Shown piece after piece: positions 37,660 through 49,165 of a stretch of 64,000 nt of DNA. The stretch comes from Tetrapyrgos nigripes. Taxonomy: Eukaryota > Basidiomycota > Agaricomycetes > Agaricales > Campanellaceae. The position numbers were made by a program, and so were the translations under genes. Each line of letters begins with the position of its first letter. The stretch's first letter is position 1. The notes beneath the pieces are model-generated. The model was given only the letters and a program-made list of their open reading frames with translations, was not told the origin of the DNA and made no database searches. The DNA lies in assembly GCA_013368315.1 (NCBI GenBank), contig JAACJM010000072.1, positions 186,001-250,000 on the forward strand, read 5' to 3'.

Positions 37660-38531
37660 CTACCATGGGAAGCTCCCAGAGTCTGACCAGAAGAGACCCG
37701 TCTTCCCTTCATCCTCGGGCCCAAGCAAACACCACTCAGCCATCAACGGCGCGGGCTGTTCAACCGTCTTCCCGCCAGGCAACCAGCCATTCAGATTGGT
37801 CGACGTGAACCCTGGTGTAACACAGTTCACTTTGATCCCCTCTCCCTTCAGTTCCTGAGCCAAAGCAATTGTATACGAGTTTACTGCTGCTTTCGAAGAG
37901 TTGTACGCGGCAAGGTGTGGAAGAGCTCGAGGGCTGGCTTGAAGACCGTTCGAAGCCATGTCGCTAGTGTTCATGAGTATGACGGTGTATCCAGGTTTTT
38001 GTTGGGCAGCTTTGCGGAGGAGAGGAAGGAAAGTGACAGTGGTTTGGACGAGGCCGAAAAAGTTGGTTTCCATGAGTTCGCGGACGGTGGAGACGTCGAT
38101 GGAGGTGGCGTTTTGGTCCTTTGTCATGACGGCAATTCCTGAGAGCGGATAGAGTCAATAGGCAGGTTTATGGTGGTAGTAGGGGTATGTAGTACCTGCG
38201 TTGTTGAAGAGAACATCAAGTCGGCCTTCTTCTTTCTCGATTTTTTCCTTGGCTGCCTGAATGGATTTGACGTCGGTCACGTCCAACTGGACAAACTTGA
38301 CATTGAGGCCATGCTCTGTTTGCAGCTTTCGTCTAAAGGTTGACGCGAATAAATACAGGAATGCCTACATGGAAAACTATCCACGACTCACTGAGCTTCC
38401 AATCCAGTGACTTCGTTTCTTGCAGCCAAGTACACGATGTGGCCCTTTTTAGCCAGAATTTTGACAGTTTCATATCCGATTCCACTGTTGGAACCGGTAA
38501 CGAGAATGACGCGCTTGTATTCTGTAGACAT
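37660..38531 (-). CDS. Short-chain dehydrogenase/reductase
   Basis: NAD(P)-binding oxidoreductase, classical SDR, substrate unknown. Exons 38392-38531, 38196-38332, 37660-38138; 756 nt, 251 aa. Motifs: VTGSNSGIGYET near residue 11, LDVLFNNAGI, catalytic Ser in MNTSDMAS, YNSSKAAVN (Tyr and Lys), VNCVTPGFTSTNLNG. The sequence resembles carbonyl-reductase-like SDRs of fungi. ATG 38529-38531 is right before the Rossmann strand, so the start is firm. A short stretch like its last exon (MAEWCLLGPEDEGK) also occurs at about 62057-62098, next to the aldo-keto reductase, evidence of past rearrangement. Not closely similar to the SDR at 3939. Confidence 0.88.
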
Positions 38532-39279
38532 ATTCGGGATGAGATGCGAGTACCTTGACCTAATCTGCGAGTTTCAGTGATAAGAGACCATGATCCTGAA
38601 GCGTTGCACTTACCTTTCGATGTAAGAACTTGTGGTGGGTTGCAATTGTAGGGAGCTGCAGCTACACGGCGTATTTATACACCTTATCGAAAGAGCAGAG
38701 GCACCTCAGATGCGAAGCCCGGGGGCAGACAGAAGGAGGTGCCGTAGATCTTCGTCATTTTGGACTACCCTGGCAAGAACCGGAAGCTTTCCGATTCACG
38801 GAAGTCTTCCGAGTATCTGCAAGCTGGAGATCGACCAGTGACGCGTCGCGGACGGCAAAAACAATCCCCTTCCACTCTCCTCGAATGACTGTCACGATAC
38901 GCATAGAAAGAGAAATGGTCGGGACGGCGGCTAAATCTGACTGGACAGGGATGAGCACGTAGTTGAAGATCCAACGTCAACTTTGATTTGGTGGTGGATA
39001 GTTGAAAATAATCACATCATTATCAACTACACATGAGCTGCATCTCTCCACCTCACTTCGCAGTGTTGAGTGGATTAGGCAATTACCAGTGGTAATAAGC
39101 ATCAGTCTTGACGAGGAAATTACTGCCTTCAGCCTCCTGAGCTACGTTAAGCGATTCATTTTCTTGAATAAGCCTGGCAAAGACATTCATTTATAGGTAC
39201 ATTGGGAAACCTATGTCCAACGGCGGAGCCTCTCTCCGAGTACTTCCTTCGTGCTTGGGAGTAATAGATGTTCAATGCT
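38532..39279. other. Gene-free stretch upstream of SDR
   Basis: SDR promoter side plus unassigned sequence. No motif or coding pattern that I can support. Confidence 0.4.
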
Positions 39280-39690
39280 TGCTAATACCACCAACAATAG
39301 AGAAAATGTAGGCCGTATGCGACTTGAGAGGATGAAAATCGAGTCAGTGACAGTGGACTGAAAACAGACAATCCCGAGTGGGAGCAACGACGCACCAGGA
39401 GTAATCTTTTTGCCCCGATTTCCTTGGCTACTTTCTCAAGTGCATGCGAGAGCTTGACCTCCACTCAATTTCTGATAGCTTGCAGCCCTTGTCTTCAGTC
39501 GTTTTTGGCGTTCATCTTCATTTTCGATTCGGAGTCGGCCAGGAACAAGTGTATAAGACGACCAGTCCACAGAATCCGACAATGACGTAGCGTACAGGTG
39601 GACGGTGACATCTGAAAGATCAGATACACGAGCCATGAAAGCCATAGTGAAGGAAAGGTCATTTTCTTGGTGCGAGTCCTACTGCGGCCT
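39280..39690 (-). pseudogene. Aldo-keto reductase fragment
   Basis: Decayed relative of the gene at 60249. The clearest match is HALEKVAKEIGAK (39397-39435) against RALEKVAKEIGAK, followed by a conserved intron position (donor GTGCGT for GTACGT). A short exon piece resembles PYVFPIIGG (here PYIFSIVGG, then a stop). Upstream on the same strand ENEDERQKRLKT corresponds to TDEEEERREKT, and MARVSDL to MARANGT. N-terminal and C-terminal parts are missing and frames do not join, so it is a remnant. Confidence 0.65.
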
Positions 39691-39874
39691 ACATATCCTC
39701 GCAATCAGTGACTGAGTAAGTAGCGAGTACTAGGTCCTTCAACAGCCTACAACGCAACCATACTGTAGAACGGAACTTGAAGGCTTTTGACGAATGGCTG
39801 GGTATAGACTGAAAAGACTACAGTGTCTACCAAAGATGATGTTGAGCAAAGTGGTTTTGGTCCACGGAGTGCCT

Positions 39875-40290
39875 TACGCATCTCGGTCGACGGTCCCCGT
39901 CTTTGAATGAAGTCTGGCGAGCCAGGGCGATAACAGGCAGAAGTCGTCCTATGTGAAGGGTACCTTGGATTACACTATATCGTTTCAATCCGGGACTTTG
40001 CGAAAGAGCTTGGAAGGAAGCAACGCACCTAAAGGATCCTGTCCAATCTCTTTCACAATCATCGCAATCAAACCCCTAGCTTTCTCCGTCGTCACAACCC
40101 TGGATCCGATGCTAAGACATCAGGAAGGATGCTCTGGAATATTGCTCGCTTGTAAAAGGGAGACGAGGAAGCACTGTTAGCTTGTCGATTTGGTAGTTGG
40201 ATAAGCGCAAGGATCTTGAAGTTCTCTATGTAGGTGGACACAAGAACGGTGCAATGAACAGATAGAATTGGGATGTAAATGAGTGTCCTC
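39875..40290. repeat. Dispersed 0.4 kb repeat, copy 1
   Basis: Shares long blocks with 47752-48185 in the same orientation: CTCGGTCGACGGT, GTCGTCCTATGTGAAGGGTA, CACCTAAAGGATCCTGTCCA and TTGTCGATTTGGTAGTTGGA. Minus-strand reading gives VKEIGQDPL in both copies, so it may be part of a former gene. It directly abuts duplicated segment copy B. Confidence 0.7.
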
Positions 40291-43200
40291 GGTCGCGCAT
40301 ATCCCGTTACCACCAAAAGGCCTTGAGGAATACTCACCGTAGAACATCGTGCACTCGCGTTGGGATAGCTGAGGCTCTCGTCTATACCATGAAGTCGGCT
40401 GACTGAGGTTGGACTGAGCTCAAGTTTCAACCAAGGGTCTCACATACTTATCGAAGTAAAGCTCGTCTTTGTGTTAGGTGCAAGCCTCACTAGCATCGGC
40501 GGCTACGTGTTTGATACTATGGTCGAGCTGAAAGCAAAGTACTTGCATTGAAATCAGACCAAATGAACCTGTAGAATAACGCACCTACTGAAGGTAGACC
40601 TATCGTTATTCTGGCTGACCCGACCAGAAAATGTCGATTAGGCCTTCGACACAACGACAAGCTCCGCTGGTATAGAGTTTTATACGCTGATCCATACTAC
40701 TTGAAGCTGCAAATCTTTGAGATAATACAGTGAGCAGGAACCCGGAGAAAAGAACAGCCCAGTCCGCTCAAAGTCACTACAGGATTTCAGTCCTGCGCAT
40801 TTCGGTGAAATGAGAGTAAACTCAGGCCTTGAATGCAAATTTCGGAGACTTGAAGACATGAAGAGAGACCAAAAAGGATTGTTTGCAAATATGGGTGGTA
40901 AATTTCCAATTTGCAAGCGAGGTGACTTGTGCGCTTTCTTCCCAACCACCACCGACGTCAGTCACCGTCTCTCTTCTTTTCACTGTACACCTCTAAATCA
41001 ACATGAAAATCGTCTATGGTGGTGCACTGTTCCCATAGTTTCAGCCTAGGAAGTCAAACCCAGTAATCCAGCAAATTGCCCAAATCGAGAACCATGAATC
41101 GTCCAGCCAAACCCAGCCAGCTCCGTAGTCTCCTGGAGAGGCCATCTAGACCGCCTACTTCGACGATCCATTCTTTTCTTCATCGTGACACCCCAGAGCG
41201 CCAGACATCTAGCTGGTAGCTTGTCGCGGCAACACAATCCCAACATTTTTTTCAACCAGTTCCGTGCTGCACATCCAGCCAGTGTTTTACGCCCAGCAAT
41301 GTTTGGTTTAGCTCGGCACTAATGGCAACGCTGTGGGTTGTTCTCCCGCACACATGCACCCTGGTTGGCGGTAGTCGCTGAGACGGACCAAATTACTCGA
41401 TTTCCATATGGTTTTTGGTGGGAAGTCGGTGTCTGAACAGGTATGTCGCAGTCAAACTCTTAATGACCGACTCTGACCATAAAGGTCCTCCAGATGTCTT
41501 GACAGAGCACAATGTTGCTGATGCTCTCAATATATGCCGTTTCACACAAGGGATCGCGTAGGGGTCGTGTTGGCGTCGTAGGCTGGCTCTTCGTCCTACA
41601 GCCCGGTCCTGTGTTGGGATATGGGCTTCTAGCTTGCTCTTGTCTTCGTTCTTGAGCTTGAGCTTGCTCGGCTGGTCTTTATGCACACCACGCTGGATTG
41701 GGAGGCTCTTCAAACACTCTGCAATGACTTTTTTTACTATCATCGTCGAAGATGAGGTCGGATCTGCGCATGCGTCAATCCTCGAGTCATTTTGAGACGT
41801 GACACGTCACATACCACGTGATATCGTGACCGACGTGATTGGGGGGGGCGAAGTACTCGGGAAAAGAGGCGAGTTGGGCAACGATAGAGGGCATAAACGG
41901 GGAATTTGGTGTTTTGAAGGCAGTTTGAAGTAGGATCTGTTCGTCCGATGGGCTGTAGAAGGGTTCCTGTGATCTGGAGACGTCAACTTGCGGGGCAATG
42001 TCCTGGTTGGTTGCGACTTCTTGTACGGCATAACACCTTACAGGCTAGGACAGAAGCACCAGGTCATCGTTCACCGGTCTTTCCGTCTATCCTAGCGGTC
42101 CTTTTCGAACCGTTCGAGGAGTTCAGGGAGGCACTGCTGTATCCTATGCTAGCGTTGCATGCGAGATGCACTCCCTAGCTTTGCTCTGTTTGGGGGACGT
42201 CGGGCCTTATTTCATCTATCTGTCGGTTCGTTCTGGGGCACTCGTAAATGAGCACGAGAAGATTGGAGAGAGGTTGTCATTGAGCAGCAGTACGAAAGGA
42301 TTTGGGAGTGTCGCAGAGATTAACAGAAGGGAGACGTAGATTTAGGTGTGTTCTGTCTGTTCATATTTACTCAAGCCAATCTCACACTTTCATTCTCTCT
42401 CTCTCTCTACCCGTCCAACCCCCTCCCTCATCTCTCTACTTCATCCTTCCGTCATGTCCTCCAACTCTCGCCCTTCCTTGACTCAATCATCTCAAGACTC
42501 TACCTACCTTTTTGCCGTTGGACGGCTGCTTCGCACAAGACCTGTTGTAAAGCGGTCAACACCGTCAACTTTCAGAGACCTTATGCTTCATACTCCTCCC
42601 CAAATGCACCGTCCCCTCCACAGGTGTCATCCCTACAAACGAACTCGCTACACATCTCATGTCAATAGCAAGGTGTGTATGACACCACCTTCGATCGCGT
42701 TATAGACTGACGTCTTCATTCCGTAGCCTCACCAAATCTCTCAAGAGGATATCGATAAATTTGTCGAGGCAGTGCGTCCACCACCCAAATCCACATTAGC
42801 CAGTGCTAAATATCCTCAGATTGCCCTGCTTGCGAGAAAAGATGAACAGAATCATGATATTCCCGAACCTCCGCCTTGGTACGTCATGGTTTTCGTGAGT
42901 TCCACGATGCGTTTCTTGTGGACTAGACTGATGTCGTTTTAACTATCAGGACTTCTTCGTCGCGCTCCCAATGAAGGTTAGAGAGAGTCGTGCTGCCCAA
43001 TTCATTTTTCCTGCTCCCAACAACCAATGAAGATCTCACGAAACTATGTCTGCCTGAAGTGAGCTCTAAATGTTCATTTACATCCCAACTAGACCTGATA
43101 ATCTTTTTTTCATATAGTGCCATGTCTCTTCGACTTTATCCAACCAGAATGCTGTTTATACTGTATCATATGTTTGTCTCGCCGTCTCTTTGGTGCTTCG

Positions 43201-43590
43201 TTATCATATATCCTCCCGGCTTCACTCGCTGTCGTTACCAGCATCTCTACGCTAGTCTACGTCAGCACGTTGCATGAAAAGTGCGTTTCCCTACTCAGAA
43301 CGTCCTTTCCTCAGTCTAATAATGTTCTACTACCATTCGCTGCTACCTAGTCTTCAAATGCGCCCTGCCCATAAAAGCAGTATCTTGTATATATATGCCC
43401 AAAAAGTATGTTCAATCTGTCGACCTTTTCTGTACTTTCGCGGACTACGGCCTAGTACTATTGCACCCATATCTACCTGCTTCTACCTGATTAACTTCCA
43501 AATACCAACGATGTATGATCCGCCATCGACCTCTAATTCTTTGGCAAAAAATACACGTTACTGACTACGCCGAAGGATTCTGGACGCTTT
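40290..43590. repeat. Segmental duplication, copy B (about 3.3 kb)
   Basis: Collinear with 33920-37230. The copies share the small multi-exon gene, its promoter side (AGATTTAGGTGTGTTCTGTC) and about 2 kb of upstream non-coding sequence with many indels. The level of divergence and numerous small indels suggest an old duplication or a divergent repeat family. Boundaries are approximate. Confidence 0.75.
42454..43030 (+). CDS. Small conserved protein of unknown function, copy B
   Basis: Paralogue of the gene at 36121. Model: 42454-42672, 42727-42771, 42820-42894, 42950-43030; 420 nt, 139 aa. The 48-bp intron 42772-42819 has exactly the same length and place as in copy A (branch-like TGCTAA near its end). 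Here it could also be read through in frame, but in copy A reading through hits a stop, so splicing is preferred. The last exons give ARKDEQNHDIPEPPPWYVMVF split by introns, then FFVALPMKVRESRAAQFIF. As in copy A the frame of the first exon is uncertain, and here the alternative frame stops before the modelled donor. Function unknown. Confidence 0.55.
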
Positions 43591-44220
43591 CACTCCTCAG
43601 TTTTCATTCTTGCCGTATCTGGAGGGAAAGTACCATCGCTATCGTGGCGGTACACTTGACGCTTGAAGGTATGAGGTATGTCCCTGCAATGGAATTGTAT
43701 GAGTGTGAGTGCTAGCCAGATTGACGACAATGAGAAAATCGGTAAAAAGGGGGAAAGGGTAAAGGAAAGGAAAGAAGAAAAAAATCGAGGCAAACGATGG
43801 AGGAAAGAAGCGCAATGAAGGCGCAATGAAAGGGTGCTGTAGAAAAGTGAGAGAAAAGAGCAGAGAGAGAGAGAGAGAAAGGAAGAGAAGAGGCAAACTC
43901 ATGACGTCGAGGTTACTCGTAGACCTTGCAGATCGACTGTTTGCAATGGATAAGTTAACTCGGCCTTAAAGGGCCTCGTAACATAGGAATGGCTCGCTTT
44001 TTACAGACGAGTCAATACAAATTGGCAGTAGTACTTGTACAAAATTTGGTCTCCACAAGAAAAGTTCACAGTCACATTTTACAACCATTCCCTTAAATTT
44101 CACCCGTAGTGGCGGTCGTTCCGGTTGTAGTAGACTCGAGCCAGTCACTTCTCTTCTGCAAGATTTGACGAAAGTCGATCAACTCGCTTGGGTTACGCTG
44201 ACACTTTTGATCGGCTGTCA
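43591..44220. other. Spacer with purine-rich tract (about 43735-43895)
   Basis: No gene. About 160 bp of almost pure A/G on the plus strand (GAGAGAGAGA and AAAGGAAAGG words) lies at 43735-43895. Just downstream of the tyrosinase stop, an acceptor-like site near 44160 precedes a Thr/Gly-coding stretch ending at about 44100 (minus). It could be an extra last exon of that gene, but I could not confirm it. Confidence 0.4.
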
Positions 44221-46900
44221 TCAAAGTGTTACACACTGTGAGTGGTTCGAGTCTACGGTTGTAGTGGTACTTCCAGTGGTGGTCGTTCCAGTAGTAGTTG
44301 TGTCGGTACCATATTGAACAAGTTTGGATTCGTGGACTCGAGAGGGAGGAAGATCATCATCATGATGTTTATATTCAAGCTTATCCCATATCAAGAGCTC
44401 AAGCTCGAGATATTTGAGCTTAGGGTCGTCGAGAGCAACGACGGCCCCATCAATCTGTTGGTACGTCAGATGTGCCAAAGCCAAATCCACGACAGCTCAA
44501 AGTACCTTCTGAATTCCCAACTTGAGTTCGTCCTGGACATCGCGTAGAATCTCCTTCATGTCCTTCAAATCCTCGTAATCGCCTCTTTGAACATGCAATG
44601 TGATGTACCCCTCCGTGTCAACGTCACGATTGTCGACGCAGCTTTTGCAAGATTTAGAGTCAGAGTTAACGAACTCACTATAGCTGCCGATAAGCCGATC
44701 TGATGTACGCCAGTCCTCGACGTCAGGAAGCAAGAGACGGAATAAGAAGACAGAGAAGCTTTGGTTAAACTGGAACTTCTTGACTTTGACACGAATGGCC
44801 GCTTCTTCTGTCAATTTGTATGGTTCACCCATGGGCCTATACAATTTGTGAACTTTGTGCCGAACCAATTCCATGGGATCCGCTTCACCATTTTCGTCGA
44901 TAAGTTCAGGGTATGTAGTATTGAACTGGGTCAGATCCTTGACGCCAGGTGAGTTCGAGGTGTGGAAACTCCCCCGGTAATAAAAGGGTAGCAGGTCTAC
45001 GAAGACAAGATTAGTCTGATATTAGGAGTCTGCATAAGACGTACCTTGATCGGCTTCTTGGCCTGGTACCCAAACATTAGGATGTAAGGCTTGCCAAAGA
45101 GAAAGTTGGCGGTCAACCTATTATATCATTTATTGAGCAGTTCAACTGAATTGATGAGAAATGATAACATTCCCCACGTACATTGGTATGATGGAGCATG
45201 AAGATTGGGTCGAACGCTGAGATTGAAGTTATAGGTGAACAGGCTGGAAAGCTTGAGTCAGGCTCACCTGCAGTTGGGACCTCGCCCATATGCCCGCATC
45301 CTCCAATCTTATTGTGCATCGCATTGTGCAACGTTTCCAAGCTGTTGGCGTCTAGAAAAATTCGTTGACAAAGAAATTTCACAGATCCTGTTATGATTGA
45401 TCTTACTAGCGCCTTGGGTGGTTCCAGAGTTGCTAATTTTTGGCCAGGTGTTGTTCCAATTCAGAGTCTTCCAAAGTTCGTGTCCTAAATCTTCAGTCAT
45501 TGCAGGGCCACGGACACTCCTGAAAAATGTGAGAAAAATATGACTTCAAGTCTAAGCGTTACCCACTCTTTGAATGCTCTGATACTGTCCTCTGGGTTTG
45601 GCCTCGGATGCCGAACGGTAGTAGGTAAATCGTCAAATCTGCATTGGATGCTCCATGGGAAGAGTTCCTGAAACCTGTAGGAGAGGAGAGGGTTTGGAAC
45701 CTGAATCAATCCGTTCGGCGTAGTAATCCTCAGGGTGGGGTGGTTCAAGCTGTGATATACCTCAGAAGGTGGAAGGTATTCGGTAGAACGATCCGCCCAG
45801 TCCCAGTATGGAGATCGAAGATTTTCTGCAGCCCGTCTCCAAGCTTCAGCATCGTAAGCGTGTTTGTAATTTGGCCTGTCAACAATGTCACGAGCGGCTC
45901 GATTGAGTGCTTGCTAAAATTATAGTGGCTTAGTGTGAGCACAATAGCCTTCATCGCCTTTATCGCCGCCATTTTGTCATTGTCTACCTTTCGGGTCACT
46001 GTGGATTCCGGCGATGGAAGACCAGGATAAAGGGGCAGCATAATCCGGTTGTGCAGTAAGAGCCGCTAAAGCAAAAGATATAGTCAGGAATTGAACGTAA
46101 CGTGAATGAGAGGGCGTCCGACTCACTCAAAGCTTGGATGTACAAGGACCACTGCTTCTGGTCATTCTTTAGAGTGACAATATTGAGACGCGGCGGTGGA
46201 GCCCGCTGCCTCTCGCTCTCGGCGCAGGGAGGGCTGGGCGGAGGGTAAGGCGCCTCAGTGACAGTGACAAGAGGAAACGGGATAATGTCAAAGACCTCGT
46301 TCGGAGGATAGAGAAGCTTGGGCTCCACAGCAGCCAATAGCTGACATCTGATCTGTGGAAGTACAAAGATGAGGATATGTCACTCACAATTATTTGATGA
46401 AATCTTACTCACCTGGTTGTTGGGATCATTGGGATCATCGGGAGCAACCCAACCTTTTTTTTCTTTGTCCTGAGTGGCGATACTAAAAAGAGGAGCTTTG
46501 GATTGTGGTGCGAAGTCGAAATTAAAAAAAAACATACATATAGCTAATCGGTCCATTAGATGGGGCAGCCTCAATGCACCATGCCTCACCGGCACCATTG
46601 AGCGACGCAGAGATCAGGCCGTCAGAGTTGACAGTCGGTGCGCCTCCAGCCGGTACGTCTCCAGCCTTAAGGATATAACCAGCTCTGTCGGGCAATTTTT
46701 GAATTATCCACTGTCGACATCGAACGATCAGCGATGGTGGTTGCTAAGCTGGTAAAAGAACTGACTTTAATGGGATCTACGATACCTGCAGGACGACAGA
46801 CGACCGGCTTTGGATTTTGAAGGGAGAGATCTTCCGCCGTGTTACGCCCAACATAGTTTCCACGGTTTTGGATGGTGTAAACTCCAGAGTTTAGAGACAT
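44221..46900 (-). pseudogene. Tyrosinase-like gene with N-terminal beta-trefoil domain, CuA site lost
   Basis: Exons: 46766-46900, 46538-46710, 46413-46482, 46127-46352, 45988-46065, 45567-45913, 45407-45519, 45268-45351, 45182-45216, 45045-45117, 44506-44996, 44221-44454. The first four code for a lectin/inhibitor-like beta-trefoil (MSLNSGVYTIQNRGNYVGRN, EAWCIEAAPSNG, YPPNEVFDIIPF). They continue without a stop into tyrosinase (LKNDQKQWSLYIQAL). CuB is intact: ETLHNAMHNKIGGCGH and FMLHHTNVDR. CuA is not. The first His (IAGIHS) is present, but the segment with the second and third His (family FPTWHRPY) is missing between 45988 and 45913, and the two exons do not share phase. The C-terminus has Thr/Gly-rich repeats. 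Probably inactive as a copper oxidase. Confidence 0.72.
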
Positions 46901-47751
46901 GCTATATGAGAGTTGCAAAATATGAAGATGAGTTGCTGTGAGTGCATGGACTCAACTATACCCTTATATTTGAAGTCCAGAAAATATTTTCTCAACGGCT
47001 TTCGTCTTTACCAAGTCTTTACATTCATTCTAGAACCAGAGATGAACAACCGACTTCCGGGATTGCTGTAAAATATGTAGATAGAGTTCTCTTCGAGGAT
47101 CTATCCGTTGGATGATAGTGGGGGAACTCTGTACTAGTCTTGCGTTCGCTCGGCCAATTGAGTGACCAAAATGCAACTTCCAACGAAGCTCTACAAGCTC
47201 CTTAGAGTCCAATTATTCATCCTCTTGAACTGCAAAGTTGGAATTCAGGAGATTGCTGGAAGCCATTGCAGAGAATAAAGGAATTCTAAAACATCAGTAT
47301 ATTAGTCTTGTACCCAGCCGTTTTAGGACAGGGGACAAACAACTTCAAACGAAAAACCAAACAGTAATTCCCTGCTCGCCACAAGTCGGAGCAGAACTTG
47401 AGTACTGATCACCTGCAAAGATAGCAAGCCCTACGGTTGCCGAGCAGGGACAGGTAGGGTTTTTGACCTCGGGCCCAAGATCGAGAGGAAGTGCCTAAGT
47501 TCTGCAGAACGTCGGCAGTGCTCTCGCTAGCAACAAGTTGAACGCGAAGCGCGTGCCTCGCGTACTCTCTTAGTTCTTCCGCTCTGCACAGGCACTCCAA
47601 TAGCATTTCCAACGCATCCTCTGGCCAATGAGGACGGCTCGGGCTTTAAGAATCTTTTGAGTCTTTTCCATGGATAGGCAGGGAATAAGCTGGTCTTAGT
47701 CCGATTCCGAGGAGTGTGGAGCAGGAGAAACATCATCAATTAGTACGCAGG

Positions 47752-48185
47752 CCTTACGCGTCTCGGTCGACGGTTCCTGTCTTTGAATGAAGTCTGCAAA
47801 AGTCGTCCTATGTGAAGGGTACCTTTGACTACATTATATATTGTCTCAATCAGAGACTTTGCAAAAGAGCTTGGAAGCAACGCACCTAAAGGATCCTGTC
47901 CAATCTCTTTCACATTCTTCGCAATTTGAGTACACCTCGCATCCAAACCCTAGGCCTTAGCTTTAAGTTTCTCCGTCGTCACAACCTGGATCCGACGCTA
48001 GGACATCAGGTCGGAGGATGTTCTGGAATATAGCTCGCTTGTAAAAAGGAGACCAAGAAGCAATGTTAGCTTCAAGTTGTCGATTTGGTAGTTGGATAAG
48101 CGCAAGGATCAGGCTTGAAGTTCTCTAGGTGGACACAAGAACGGTGCAATGAGTAGATAGAATTGGGACGTAAATGAGTTTCATC
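47752..48185. repeat. Dispersed 0.4 kb repeat, copy 2
   Basis: Partner of 39875-40290. Most of the differences are small indels. Its minus-strand reading AKNVKEIGQDPLGALLPSS is slightly more open than in copy 1. It is not followed by the 3.3 kb duplicated segment here, so the 0.4 kb unit has moved or survived separately. Confidence 0.7.
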
Positions 48186-48589
48186 GGAATAATTAATACA
48201 AGAGAACCGCGACGTATAGTATACTTACACGCACCTTTTACAACTGAAGAAATGGGAAAAGGGGAGCTTCGCGTCTGAGAGAGCTAGAGCACTCAAACCG
48301 CCTGAAGCATATACATTGGAAGTCTGGAACCAGATTGGAAGGTGGTTTTAGTTGTAGTTTGCGATTAGTTTGTTTGTACACAAGTAGAACCTATCAACGT
48401 CGGGATGTAAAGGGTCCGACTCAAGCACACGTTTCGACACTATGTACAAAAGGAATTTTATTCCAATCCCGTAGTATATGTATAAGGCTACAGACAGATA
48501 GTAATATCGATACAGTCACTGTTGAAGTGAACATTCAAGATCATCGCCGCACCCACAACGAAACCCGGATCGGAATCCAAAGAATCACA

Positions 48590-48960
48590 GGAAGAAGGGG
48601 AGAAAAAAAGACAAAGGGAGTACATAGAGGCATAGAAGCATAAGTGACATAGAAAGAGAGAGGCATAACGAGAGGCAGAGTAGAAGCACAACGATAGAGA
48701 GAAAAGAAAAGAAAGAGAAAGAATCGGGCCTCGCTGCTGATCAGCGTGATTTGCAAGAAGTAAAGAAAGGGAGAGAGGAAGGGTAAAGCCGTGTATGGTG
48801 GTAGAAGCAAGAAAGATTAGAACAGAAAAGGAGAACAGAAGAAGAAGAATCAGACAGCGACAACAGAAAGCACAGGTAGAAAGCAAAGGACAACATAGAC
48901 GAAGCAAGGTTGAAGGAAAACTCGGAAAGAAAAAGAGTACAGAGAACGAGGATTCTATGT
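48590..48960. repeat. Purine-rich tract
   Basis: About 370 bp dominated by A and G on the plus strand (AGAAAGAGA, GAAAAGAAAAG and related words) with few pyrimidines. It lies downstream of the hypothetical gene at 49166 and may include its 3' UTR. All three frames are open through it, so open frames here mean nothing. Confidence 0.7.
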
Positions 48961-49165
48961 AAGGAAAATAAACAAATAAAAAACACTGACACGAGGCCGC
49001 AAGTGGCAACGGCAGTCGACAGAAGACAAACATCCAATGCCGCCAACATCCAACGTCAACCGTCAGACAAAGAACTCGAATGACAAAGAAAGCCACTCCT
49101 AGTAAAGAGGTATTTAAACCCCTACCTGCATCTCAGTAACCACTCTCTCTCCGGAAACCAGACTG

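Larger units (their letters stand above)
46901..49165. other. Gene-free region with repeat and purine tract
   Basis: Contains the tyrosinase-like gene's promoter (TATA-like ATATAAGGG on the minus strand near 46965), the repeat at 47752-48185 and a purine-rich tract at about 48590-48960. A minus-strand open stretch at 47409-47612 (with AEELREYARHALRVQLV) looks protein-like but has no start or splice context. It may be the remains of a gene. The frame at 48488-49096 is a product of the purine tract, not a gene. Confidence 0.4.

Noticed and set aside
45745..46041. 98-codon minus-strand frame in the tyrosinase-like gene
   Set aside because: It crosses two introns and a frame change. Family sequence (DIVDRPNYKHAYDAEAWRR and SPYWDWADRS) lies in another frame.
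48488..49096. Long minus-strand open frame rich in Leu/Phe/Ser resembling a membrane protein
   Set aside because: It reads the complement of a purine-rich tract, where all frames stay open and give Leu/Phe/Ser. No splice pattern, start context or paralogue supports it.
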